Source of the DNA: Thinopyrum elongatum
Lineage: Eukaryota > Streptophyta > Magnoliopsida > Poales > Poaceae
Direction: 5' to 3'
Length of the DNA stretch: 64,000 nt
Assembly (NCBI GenBank): GCA_011799875.1
Contig: CM022302.1
Span: forward strand, 183,884,942-183,948,941
Positions 34,143 through 44,416 of the stretch are shown piece after piece (the stretch's first letter is position 1; every line of letters begins with the position of its first letter). A program made the translations under genes and the position numbers. Under the pieces are notes generated by a model, which had not been told where the DNA came from, searched no databases, and saw only the letters and a list, made by a program, of their open reading frames with translations.

Positions 34143-36012
34143 TGTAACACCCCTGTACTGATGAGCTACAGTAACCCCTGGGGTTAAGCTAATTATTTTG
34201 CTAAGCAGTGCATGATCATCTTTACCTCTATCTCATTTCAAATTCCGGTCAAATTCAAATTTAAATACTAAGTGAAATCCAAAAGTTCACAAATCTGAAA
34301 ACTAAAATGTTGGTCATGTGAAAAATATTCACTTCTTAATATTGGTGGTGAACCAACATTTTTGCAACATGTTTAGATGCGCTAAAGTAATTAAAACAGT
34401 GGCTTAAACAATTATTTAAATGCATTTTAAATAAGAAATAAATGCAAACTATTTTTATTAAAGTGCCAAGTTATTTATCGCAGCAGCATATTTAGCAGCA
34501 CTAATTTAGGTGCTACTTAGATATTTTACAAAACTAAAATAAATAGGAAATAAAATAGAAAACGAATAAAACAGAAAATAAGTAAAAGAAAAATAAACAA
34601 TAGTTAAAACAAAAATATAAAACAAAACAAAACCCCCCTGCCCCCACTGGGCCTGGCCCATCCGGCCCAGCCTAGCTGGCCGGCCCACCTACTGGCCTAT
34701 ATGGCCTCCCCAGCAGCCACCGAAACCCTAACCCCTCTCCCCCACTCTCTCTCGTCCTTTCCTCTCTCCCTGGATCTGGATCGGCCGATCCCGTCGCCGT
34801 CACCGCCCGTGGACCTCACCGGCGCCACCCCGTCGCCTCCTCGACCGCCTCCTCGCCGGCTTCCTCAAGCCACGCCGCCCCCTCTCCTCTCCAACGTACG
34901 GTGAGGCCACCGGCCTTCCTCTCACCGCAGTCGCCGCGCCCGCCCCGCACGCTCACGACGCCCGTGCCTCTGAACGCCCGAGGACGCGCCCTCGCGCATG
35001 TCCGCCCGGGCCGTGCCCGCCTTCCCCCGCCGCAGCTGCCGCTGCTGCTGCCCTGCTGCTGCAGGGGCGCTGCTTCGCCGCAGCTGCCTCGGCTCTGCCT
35101 CACCCAGCTTCCCCTCGCCGCGCTTCGCCGCGCCCCAGGCCGCTGGACCCGCGCGCCGCGCCACGCACGCCCGCGCCTGCTCGCACGCGCCCATGCGCCC
35201 GCCGTTCGCTGCTCCGGCTGCCCGCGTCCGGCTGCTGCTGCTTCTGCCGCGCCGGGCCGGGCCGCCCCTGCTCGCCCAGCCGCACACCCGCGCTCGCCCG
35301 CGCCGCCTACGTCCGTGCTCGCCGTTGCCGCCGCTGCGTGCCCACGCGCGCGTGCCTTTGGTCTCCCGGACATGTCCGGCGCCCGAATGGGCGCGCCGTA
35401 GACACGTCCGCTGGCCCACTAACAGAGGGGCCCCACCCCCCACAGAACATTTTTAAAGAAAAAAAGAATTAAAAGAATAAAGTAAATAATTAATTAATTA
35501 ACTTAATTAGTTCTGTTTAATTAAAACTAATTAATTAGTTAGTCTAATTAATCTATAATTAGTCTAATTAAACCCTAATTAATCTTAGCAGACTGCTGAT
35601 GCCATGCTGACGTCATAATGATGTCAGCATACACTATTTCGGATAATTCTAATTTAATTAATTAAATAATTCTAGAATATTATTAAGACTTCGAAAAATC
35701 ATATAAAATAATCCGTAGCTCAGATCGAAAAACTTTGTACATGAAAGTTGCTCAGAACGACGAGACGAACCCGAATACGCGGTCCGTTCGTCCGCCGCAC
35801 GTCCCTAGCATAGTGAACATGCAACATTCCACCTCCGTTTCATCTGCCCGAAAATGTCAAACTTCGGGAAAACATTCCCGGATGTTTTCCCTCTTCACCT
35901 ATATCGTGTAGCACCGTGTCAGAATACCCCTAGCTCTGCGTACTGTCATGTCATGCTCTTGTTTGCTTTATATTTACTGCTTCCTCCCCCTCTTCTCTCT
36001 CGGTAGACCCTG

Positions 36013-36092
36013 ACACCGACGCAGTTTCTGAGACCGACGCAGCTCAGGAGCCCGACGACACCATTGACGACCTTGCCTTTGTCGCCGAGCAA
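36013..36092 (+). other. Exon-like acidic segment within the solo LTR, part 1
   Basis: An acceptor-like CTCTCTCGGTAG precedes an open acidic stretch (DTDAVSETDAAQEPDDT). It ends in CAACCAG|GCAAGC, a possible GC-type donor, in phase 1. Boundaries are approximate. Confidence 0.3.
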
Positions 36093-37667
36093 CCAGGCAA
36101 GCACCCCCCCTTGAGCATACCGATATCGCCTATTCTTTCTCTCTCATGCTTGCATTAGAAATTGCTGCTGCTGCTTTACCTATTCTGATGCATAGCCTGT
36201 TTATTGTAACCTGCTATTGAAACCTTACCTGCTTATCCTAAACTGTCTAGTATAGGCTGGGTAGAGACCTATCAGTGACCCCACTTGTCCCGATTGCCCC
36301 GCTGGATTTTCAGAAGACTCGACAACCAGGCCCTGGCACCGCACATCACACACCTTTTATCTGTACGACACTGCAGCGTTACTATCGAGTGCCGAGGGTG
36401 ATACCTCGTTTAGCACTTCTGATGTTAACTCTGTAGAGTAGCTATTCGGTCATGGTCATCGAGGATGATTCCTCCTTCACCACTCCCGATAACGACGCTG
36501 TCGTGCAACACCTCAAATGTGAACCCATCGAGGGTGATTCCTCCGAGTTCACCTTGACGGTTACATCGAGTAGGAATCCAACGAGGGTGATACCTCGGAT
36601 TCCCTGGATGTTATGGACACATGGATAATTGGACTTTACACTATTACTTGGAAGGCGGGTCGACCCTGAGGGGTACCTGTGAGTGATATGGAGATGGGTT
36701 GACCTGGATGGTGCCCGAGTGATGAATACGAGGCATGGTCGGGCATTCTTGGCCCTTGCCGCAAGTCCTCGAGACGGGGCGACGGGGTCACATCGATCGT
36801 GAGTCTCTGCTCGTTACCGCACTACCAACACACTACGATTTGGATATTTGATCTGAGTGGGCCTCTGGCCAGATAGCAGTAACCATCACACGGGAAAAGT
36901 TATGGGCACTCCACATCGTGGCATCAGCCGAAAGTTCTGTCAGACGTCCAGTTCAGCATTGTGCCACGATCGGATCGTACCGACCATCCGAGGCGGTGCT
37001 GGTATCCACCCTGCACACAACGACCCGGAGTGCACAGGGCAATGGCCCAAGACCCCTGGGCGCTTAGGTTGTAGACCGGCGGGGACCTCTCTGCTGAGCT
37101 CTAGGTAGGGTTGCGGTGTGTCGTTTGACCGAGGCCGAGCATGACCCGGAAAAGTGTGTCCGGCCGGAGTTAAGCGAGCATGGTGGGTAAGTTGGTGCAC
37201 CCCTGCAGGGAAGAACTAATCTATGCATAGCCGGATCCTCGGTAACGGACGCTCGGAGTTGTATCCCGATCGATACAACTAGAATTGGATACTATGGCTC
37301 TGGGATTGCTTCTCGCAGGGAGTCGAGAAGGGATCTCAGGACGAGGTTGATGACTGTATGGCTCTGGGATTGCTTTCTCATAGGGAGTCGAGGAAGGATC
37401 TCTGGCCGAGGTTGATACTTAATGATACTACTACTTTATGTTGTACTAATCTATACTCTTCTAATGCTGCAAGACCACTGAAGATGCTAGTGTTCGATAG
37501 GACTAGGCCTTCTCTCTATTCTGGCATTTCTGCAGCCCAGTCCACATATATAGCCTCCCTTTGATAATGTTGCATATGTAGTGTAGATCCTTGCTTGCTG
37601 AGTACTTCGGATGAGTACTCAGATTGCTTAGCTTTCTTTTTTCCCCATATCCATTTGATGCAACCAG

Positions 37668-37766
37668 ATGATGGAGCCCCTGAGACAGCTGCCCCCGCCG
37701 ACGATTGCTACTACTACCACCTCGAGAGTGGTTACTTCTACGAGCTGGCCGATGACCAGGAGTAGG
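37668..37766 (+). other. Exon-like acidic segment within the solo LTR, part 2
   Basis: An acceptor-like TTTGATGCAACCAG precedes a frame (DDGAPETAAPADD, then CYYYHLESGYFYELADDQE) that ends in TAG. Its phase fits the end of the segment at 36013-36092, so together they would give one acidic, Tyr-rich tail. This could be chance or a real exon pair; expression is unknown. Confidence 0.3.
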
Positions 37767-38066
37767 ATCGGAGGGTCCCAGGCAGGAGGCCTGCGCCTTT
37801 CGATCGTAGTGTTTTCTTTTGCCCCACCTTTCTAAGGGCTTATCTATTTCTGTTTCATATCTGTACTCAGATATCTGATGCTTCCGCTGACGCTTGTATG
37901 CGAGCTTATGTATTCGAGCCCTCGAGGCCCCTGGCTTGTAATATAAAGCTTGTATGTCTTTATTTATGTTTTAGAGTTGTGTTGTGATATCTTCCTGTGA
38001 GTCCTTAGGCTTGATCGTGTGCATTTGCGTATATGATTAGTGCACGATTGAGCCAGGGGCGTCACA

Positions 38067-38799
38067 ACTTCATTCATGGTGCTTTACATAAAATGCTTGC
38101 TAAATATGATGTTAACCATAGAATTGCATCACCCTATCATCCTCAAGCTAGTGGTCAAGTTGAATTTAGCAACAGAGAAATACAACTAATATTACAAAAA
38201 TTGTTAATAGGTCCCGAAAGAATTGGTCTAAGAAATTGGATGATGCACTTTGGGCCTACAGAACAGCTTATAAAAATCATATGGGTATGTCTCCTTATAA
38301 AATGGTTTATGGAAAAGCTTGTCATTTGCCTCTTGAGTTAGAACATAAAGCATATTGGGCAATTTAAGAACTCAACTATGATTTCAAACTTGCCGGTGAA
38401 AAGAGGTTATTGGATATTAGCTCACTAGATGGATGGAGAACCCAAGCTTATGAAAATGCCAGATTACTTAAAGAAAAATTTAAAAGATGGCATGACAAAA
38501 GAATCCAAAAGCTGGAATTCAAAGTGGGAGAATATGTTCTTTTGTACAACTCTCGTTTTAGATTCTTTGCAGGAAAACTTCTCTCTAAATGGGAAGGACC
38601 ATATATCATCGAGGAGGTTTATCGCTCTGGAGCTATCAAGATCAATAATGCCGAAGGCACTAACCCGAAGGTTGTCAATGGTCAAAGAATCAAACATTAT
38701 ATCTCAGGTACGCCTATTAATGTTGAAAGCAATATTATCCAAACCATGACACTGGAGGAACACATAAAAGAAACCTTCCAGAACACTCCAGAATACTAA
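38067..38799 (+). pseudogene. pol: Integrase of element C, 3' part
   Basis: Integrase resumes with the third catalytic residue in the region [16 protein letters not shown]. It is shifted near 38200, has an in-frame TAA near 38366, and ends with the Athila-type C-terminus (WRTQAYENARLLKEK, RWHDKRI, GKLLSKWEGPYII). The stop is at 38797-38799. Confidence 0.85.
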
Positions 38800-38814
38800 A
38801 AAAGAGGAGGTACG

Positions 38815-39060
38815 TGGTACGGTAAGTAAACGGACTCCGAAAAATCCGCAAAAATATTTTCTGTCAGTTTTGGAATATTACAAAAATTAGGAAAATAAGA
38901 AACAACCAGGAAGGCAACGGAGGAGGGCACAAGACACCAGGGCGCGCCTGCGCCCCCTGACGCGCCCAGGTGGGTTGTGCCCACCTCGGGAACCTTCCCG
39001 ACTCTGTTTTCCTTCCGTTTGCTTGTTTCCCAAGATAAAAAATCTATATATACTCCCCGA
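38815..39060 (+). promoter_or_regulatory. Internal LTR-promoter-like module of element C
   Basis: An AT-rich block (AAAAATCCGCAAAAATATTT), then GGAGGAGGGCACAAGACACC, GGCGCGCC palindromes, GGTGGGTTGTGCCCACCTCGG and a TATA box CTATATATAC (39044-39053) follow one another as in the C LTR (28750-28912). They lie 80 bases upstream of the ATG of the extra ORF. Confidence 0.55.
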
Positions 39061-39133
39061 ACCTATTGACCACTGTATCACAGAGAAATCTTCTATTCTT
39101 CTTTCTTGCTGTATTTCTGGCAGATCTGAAAAT

Positions 39134-39433
39134 ATGTCATCTCAAGATTCAGAGGAAGAGAGCCCTGTTTCTTACCAGCCTCTGGACCCAAACATCTTCA
39201 AGAAGACTTTTCCCTATATGTGGTTTACAGATGAGGAGGATGAAAATGAACCTATTCCTCCCCGTTTCCTAAAGGAAAGCAAGGAAGCATTATGCAAGAG
39301 GATATTAAAGCTTGAGATGGAGAACAATGAGTTGAGGATAGATAATTTTACCCTCCGATGCAAGCTCGAGAAAAAGGATAAGCCCGCTACTACCTCACCA
39401 CCACCCTCATCTTCACCACCAAAGGAGACTTGA
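39134..39433 (+). CDS. Extra ORF of element C (99 aa, acidic with coiled coil), intact
   Basis: The ATG at 39134 opens a complete frame after integrase, where Athila-type elements place an additional ORF. Residues 1-55 are acidic and Pro/Phe-rich (SSQDSEEESPVSYQP). Residues 56-85 hold heptad-spaced Leu/Ile (KRILKLEMENNELRI), likely a short coiled coil. The tail is Pro/Ser/Thr-rich. There is no signal peptide or membrane segment, so it is not an obvious envelope protein. It is the only undamaged frame of this element, which is short enough to be luck. The upstream promoter-like module may serve it. Confidence 0.5.
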   Translation: MSSQDSEEESPVSYQPLDPNIFKKTFPYMWFTDEEDENEPIPPRFLKESKEALCKRILKLEMENNELRIDNFTLRCKLEKKDKPATTSPPPSSSPPKET

Positions 39434-41002
39434 GTTCATGGTATGGGCACTCCCCTTGGCTTGTGCCAAGCTTGGGCGAGGTGCCCCGGTATCGTATCAC
39501 CACCACTATCTCTGCCTTTATCTATTTTAGTTCGATCTTTAGTAATCCCATGGTTTAGTTCAATAAAAGTTTAGTTCGATCCTTTCTTTTCGAGTGCTTG
39601 CTTAGTGATCTACCTATCTATGTAATCATGTGCGAGATATATAATAAAGTTTAGTTTGAGTTTTGTTTCTTTACTCTTTTATGTTTCAGTAAAAAGAAAG
39701 GAAAATAAATGAAAAAGATCATATGCTAATCTTATGGTGAGTAATGACATCACATAAAGAAAAGTATAAGTGGTAAAATTTCTTGGAGATTGACAAACAT
39801 AGCATTGGTCAATGATGCAACTCATGAAAGAATTAATAAGGGAAGAGAAGATTCACATGCAAATACACTATCTTGGACATCTTTTATGATTGTGAGCCCC
39901 CATTAAATATTATGTGTAAAAATTGTTGACGTTGGACAAGGAAGACAATGTAATGATTTATGTTTGTTCATATTCACATAGAAGTTATATTGTCATAGAT
40001 CCTTCAACATGTGGTGCTTGCTCAATATCTTTTCTAGCCAAAAATTCCGCACTAAGTAGAGATACTACTTGTGCATCCAAAAACCTTAAACCCAAATTCA
40101 TGCCTTGAGAGTCCACCATACCTACCTATGGATTGAGTAAGATCCTTCAAGTAAGTTGTCATCGGTGCAATAAGGCAATAAAAATTGCTTCTAAATGTGT
40201 TGGATCATTTAGTTTGAGAGAAAATTGAGCGTTGTACGAACTTGTGATGGCAAAGTAATAAAGGCGACAAACTGCATAATAAAGGTTGCTATCATAAGGG
40301 GCAATATAACGTGACGTTCTTTTGCATTAAGGGATTTAATACAAACAAATAAGTGCATGGCAACCTCTGCTTCCCTCTACGAAGGGCCTATCTTTTACTT
40401 TTATGTATTTACTTTTATGCAAGAGTCAAAGTATTCTTCTCTATTCCTTTTTATTTTCTCTTTTTGCAAGCATCATGTGGTGAGGAAAGATCTAGGCACA
40501 TATATCCAGTTGGATATGAATAGGCATGAGTTATTATTGTTGACATCACCCTTGAGGTGAATACGTTGGGAGGCGAAACTATAAGCCCCTATCTTTCTAT
40601 GTGTCCGGTTGAAACTTTTTGTTCATGGGTATGCTGTGAGTGTTAGAAATCATAGAAGATTATATGATGGTTGAGTATGTGGAGTTGCCTAAAGGCTCCG
40701 ATACGTGACCCTTCCTGAAAATATGATGAATTGTAGTTGCAAAGTTGACTGAGAACATAGTTTGTTGGTTTCCAATAAGGTTTATGCTCTATACTTCAAC
40801 GTTGTGATGAATTGTTACTTGTTCATGAGAAGTTATATGATAAAAGTTGAGTGATAAAGTTTTATGTTAAAGTTATTTGTTGTTAAAATAATAAGCATGA
40901 TGCTTCTATGTCCGTATTTACTTTTTATCGACACCTCCCTCTCTAAGCATGTGGGCATGTTTTTCGATTTTGGTTTTTTGCTTGAGGACAAGCGAGGTCT
41001 AA
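39434..41002 (+). repeat. Noncoding 3' region of element C (shared block)
   Basis: From about 39640 it matches element B (16900-18290) and, inverted, element A. A GAGGACAAGCGAGG-type segment and the polypurine tract follow. No gene seen. Confidence 0.75.
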
Positions 41003-41014
41003 GCATGGGGGAGT
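41003..41014 (+). other. Polypurine tract of element C
   Basis: GCATGGGGGAGT directly precedes the 3' LTR; element A has GCTTGGGGGAGT at the matching place. Confidence 0.75.
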
Positions 41015-42531
41015 TGATACGTCCATTTTGCATCATGTTTTCCTATTGTTATTTATGATGTTTTTATGCATAATAATGCTTTTTGGAGTAATTCTAATGC
41101 CTTTTCTCTCATAACATGCAAGGTTTACACAAAGAGGGAGAATGCCGGCAGCTGGAATTCTGGACCTGAAAAAGCTACGTCAGAGTTACCTATTCTGCAC
41201 ATCTCCAAATGAGCTGAAAATTTACGGAGAATTATTTTGCAATATATAAAAAATACTGGAGCAAATAACTACCGGAGGAGGCCCACCAGGTGGGCACAAC
41301 CCACCTGGGCGCCCCAGGCCCCCCAGGCGCGCCCTGGTGGGTTGTGTCCACCTCGGCCCACCTCCAGTGCCCATCTTCTAGTATAAAGGTCATTTTGACA
41401 TAGAAAAATCAGGAGGGGACTTTCGGGACGAAGTGTCGCCGTCTCGGGGCGGAACTTGGGCAGGAGCACTTTTGCCCTCCGGCGGAGCGATTCTGCCGGG
41501 GGAACTTCCCTCCCGGAGGGGGAAATCATCGTCATCGTCATCACCAACAACTCTCCCATCTTGGGGAGGGCAATCTCCATCAAGATCTTCAACAGCACCA
41601 TCTCCTCTCAAACCCTAGTTCATCTCTTGTGTTCAATCTTTGTACTGGAACCTTAGATTGGTACTTGTGGGTCACTAGTAGTGTTGATTACATCTTGTAG
41701 TTGATTACTATATGGTTTATTTGGTGGAAGATTATATGTTCAGATCCATTATGGTATTTAATACCCCTCTGATCTTGAGCATGATTATCATTTGAGAGTA
41801 GTTACTTTTGTTCTTGAGGTCACGGGAGAAGTCATGTTGCAAGTAATCATGTGAACTTGATATGTGTTCGATATTTTGATGATATGTATGTTGTGATTCC
41901 CTTAGTGGTGTCATGTGAACATCGACTACATGACACTTCACCATATTTGGGCCTAAGGGGATGCATTGTGGAGTAGTTATTAGATGATGGGTTGCTAGAG
42001 TGACAAAAGCTTAAACCCTAGTTTATGCGCTACTTCATAAGGGAACGATTTGGATCCAAAAGTTTAATGCTATGGTTAGATTTTATCTTAATACTTTTCT
42101 CGTAGTTGCGGATGCTTGCGAGGGGGTTAATCATAAGTAGGAGGTTTGTTCAAGTAAGAACAGCACCTAAGCACCGGTCCACCCACATATCAAATTATCA
42201 ATGTAGCGAACACGAATCAAACCAACATGATGAAAGTGATATGGTGAAATTCCCGTGTACCATCAAGAACACTTTGCTTATCATAAGAGACTATTTTGGC
42301 CTATCCTTTGCCACAAAAGGATTGGGCTACTTGCTGCACTTTATTTACTGTTACTGTTACTTGTCCGTTACAAATTATCTTGCTATCAAACAACCTGTTA
42401 CCGACTATTTCAGTGCTTGCAGAAAATACCTTTACGAAAACCACTTGTCATTTCCTTCTGTTCCTCGTTGGGTTCGACACTCTTACCTATCAAAAGGACT
42501 ATGATTGATCCCCTATACTTTTGGATCATCA
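41015..42531 (+). repeat. 3' LTR of element C (1517 bp)
   Basis: It begins TGATACGTCCATTTTGC and ends TTGGATCATCA, colinear with 28538-30045. Confidence 0.92.
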
Positions 42532-42649
42532 GTGTTGCAAGCTTACTAAAAACAGAAGGTGAATCAAGAGCAGAGCTAGATGGCAGTTCCTTACCTCCCC
42601 TCATCCTAGAGGGAACGATCTTGGTTCTTGGATCTTTCAGATTCTTCAT
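42532..42649 (-). pseudogene. gag: N-terminal part of element A gag, cut off by element C
   Basis: The ATG at 42649 opens MKNLKDPRTKIVPSR and continues to KLAT at the insertion point. Element D has the same residues uninterrupted, followed by PPLALNF. Confidence 0.85.
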
Positions 42650-42698
42650 AGCGATCAACAAATATAAATCCCAAGTGACTCAGCGAATAGAGCTATGC

Positions 42699-42716
42699 TC
42701 CCCGGCAACGGCACCA
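42699..42716 (-). other. Primer binding site of element A (tRNA-Asp type)
   Basis: The plus strand TCCCCGGCAACGGCACCA differs from the tRNA-Asp end by one base. Confidence 0.88.
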
Positions 42717-42727
42717 GAAAAAGGTCT

Positions 42728-44412
42728 TGATAACCCACAAGTATAGGGGATCACAACAGTTTTTTAGGGTAGAGTATTCAACCCAAATTTATTGATTCGA
42801 CACAAGGGGAGCCAAAGATTATTCGCAAGTATTAGCAGTTGAGTTGTCAGTTCAACCACACCTAAAAGACTTAATATCTGCAGCAAAGTATTTAGTAGCA
42901 AAGTAATATCATAGTAACGATAACAATGGCTATAGTAACAATAACAGTTTTGTAGTGATTATAATAGTAGCAGCAACGATAGTAACTTAGCAAAGATCAA
43001 TATGTGAAAAGCTCGTAGGCATCAGATCAGCGATGGATAATTGTGTTGGATAATATTCATCATGTAGCAGTTATAACCTAGGGCGCCAGAGAACTAGCTC
43101 CAACTCATCAATGTAATGTAGGCATGTATTCCATATATAGTCATACATGCTTATGGAAAAGAACTTGTAGTGATTGTAACAGTAGTAAAGTGATCAATAG
43201 CACAGTAATATGATAGTTTGATAGCGGTAGTAGCAATAGCAACAATAACAGTAACAATTTTGTAGTGATTGTAACAGCAGCAGCAACAGTAGTAACTTAG
43301 CAGAGATCAATATGTGAAAATCTCGTAGGCATTGGATCAGTGGTGGATAATTATGTTGGATGACATTCATCATGTAACAGTCATAACCTAGGGCGACACA
43401 GAACTATCTCCAATTCATCAATGTAATGTAGGCATGTATTCGGTAAATAGTCATACGTGCTTATAATAAGAACTGGCATGACATCTTTTGTCCTACCCTC
43501 CCGTGGCAGCGGGGTCCACAAGGAAAGTAAGGGATATTAAGGCCTCCTTCTAATAGAGAACCGGAACAAAGCATTAGCACTTAGTGAATACACGAACTCC
43601 TCAAACTACGGTAATCACCGGAAAGAATCCCAATTATTGTCACCTTGGGGTATGCGGATCATAACTCATAATAGGTGTCTACAACTTGCAAGATAGGATC
43701 AAGAACACACATATATTCATGAAAACATAATAGGTTCAGATCTGAAATCATGGCACTCGGGCCCTAGTGACAAGCATTAAGCATAGCAAAGTCATAGCAA
43801 CATCAATCTCAGAACATAGTGATCAAGCCCTAACAAAACTAACTCAAGTACATGATAAATCTCAATCAACCCATCACCGTGTAGCAAGCCTACGATGGAA
43901 TTACTCACTCCCGGCGGTGAGAATCATGGAATTGGTGATGGAGGATGGTTGATGATGACGACACCGTTGAATTCCCGTCTCCGAAGCCCAGAACAGACTC
44001 CAGATCAGCCCTCCCGATGAAGAACAGGAGGCGGCGGCGGCTCTGTATCGTAAAACGCGATGAATCCTTCTCTCTGATTTTTTTCTCCGTGAATAGGTAT
44101 ATATGGAGTTGGACTTAAGGTTGCGGGAGCTCCAGGGGGCCCACAAGCCTGCAGGGCGCGCCCCCAGGGCTTGTGGCTCCTGGGTGGCCCCCCTCTGGTA
44201 TCTTTTTCCGCCAGTATTTTTATATATTCCATAAAAATTCTCTATAAATTTTCAGGTCAATCCGAGAACTTTGATTTCTGCACAAAAATAACACCATGGA
44301 AATTCTACTGAAAATAGAGTCATTCCGGGTTAGTACCATTCAAATCATGAAAATTAGTGTCCAAAACAAGGGCAAAAGAGTTTGGAAAAGTAGATACGAT
44401 GGAGACGTATCA
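42728..44412 (-). repeat. 5' LTR of element A (1685 bp, mosaic)
   Basis: Ends match the 3' LTR, but it is 280 bp longer. From about 43170 to 43490 it carries a second version of an internal segment, and that version resembles the LTR of element D (for example GGTAGTAGCAATAGCAAC and GTATTCGGTAAATAGTCAT) rather than element A's own 3' LTR. Confidence 0.85.
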
Positions 44413-44416
44413 CAGC

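Larger units (their letters stand above)
34143..38066 (+). mobile_element. Solo LTR (3924 bp) of a TGTAACACCC-type element, in the integrase of C
   Basis: It starts TGTAACACCCC and ends GGGGCGTCACA, near-perfect 11 bp inverted termini. Perfect 5 bp duplications ACTTC lie at 34138-34142 and 38067-38071. The integrase frame resumes right after. No second LTR, primer site or retrotransposon protein is inside, so it is best read as one LTR left by recombination. Orientation is given from the apparent leader and promoter layout (AACCCTAACCCCTCTCCCCC near 34725) and is uncertain. A GC-rich segment spans 34700-35456. The TTGCTGAGTACTTCGGATGA-type segment near 37596 resembles LTRs of grass chromovirus-like elements, from memory. 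Confidence 0.75.
28538..42531 (+). mobile_element. Element C: Athila-lineage Ty3/gypsy retrotransposon with gag-protease-RT-RNase H-integrase (broken), inside gag of element A
   Basis: LTRs at 28538-30045 and 41015-42531 are flanked by GTGTC (28533-28537) and GTGTT (42532-42536). Element D has the uninterrupted sequence GGTGGTGTTGCAAGC at about 8098, which confirms the target site and shows that GTGTT is original. The pol order RT, RNase H, integrase, a tRNA-Asp primer site and an extra ORF after integrase fit the Athila lineage. Coding parts hold several stops and shifts. A solo LTR (34143-38066) interrupts integrase. Without it C is about 10.1 kb. Confidence 0.92.
20604..44412 (-). mobile_element. 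Element A: Athila-type gag-protease element lacking pol (minus strand), split by element C
   Basis: LTRs at 20604-22008 (3') and 42728-44412 (5') are flanked by CAGCA on the left (20599-20603). On the right, CAGC directly follows the LTR and the final A lies beyond the copia insertion (52684), restoring CAGCA. Between the LTRs, on the minus strand, are a tRNA-Asp primer site, gag-protease (split by C), an internal promoter-like module, ORF2 and a long noncoding block. No RT, RNase H or integrase is present although the boundaries of each part match element D, so absence of pol looks like a family property. Without element C it is about 9.8 kb. Confidence 0.9.

Noticed and set aside
34701..35456. 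Long GC-rich open frames on both strands with Pro/Arg/Ala-rich products
   Set aside because: All frames are open because of composition (up to about 80 percent GC). No frame has domain features, and the stretch is inside the solo LTR.
39134..39433. Envelope glycoprotein in element C
   Set aside because: The ORF is in env position but has no signal peptide, membrane segment or glycoprotein features, so only 'extra ORF' is supported.
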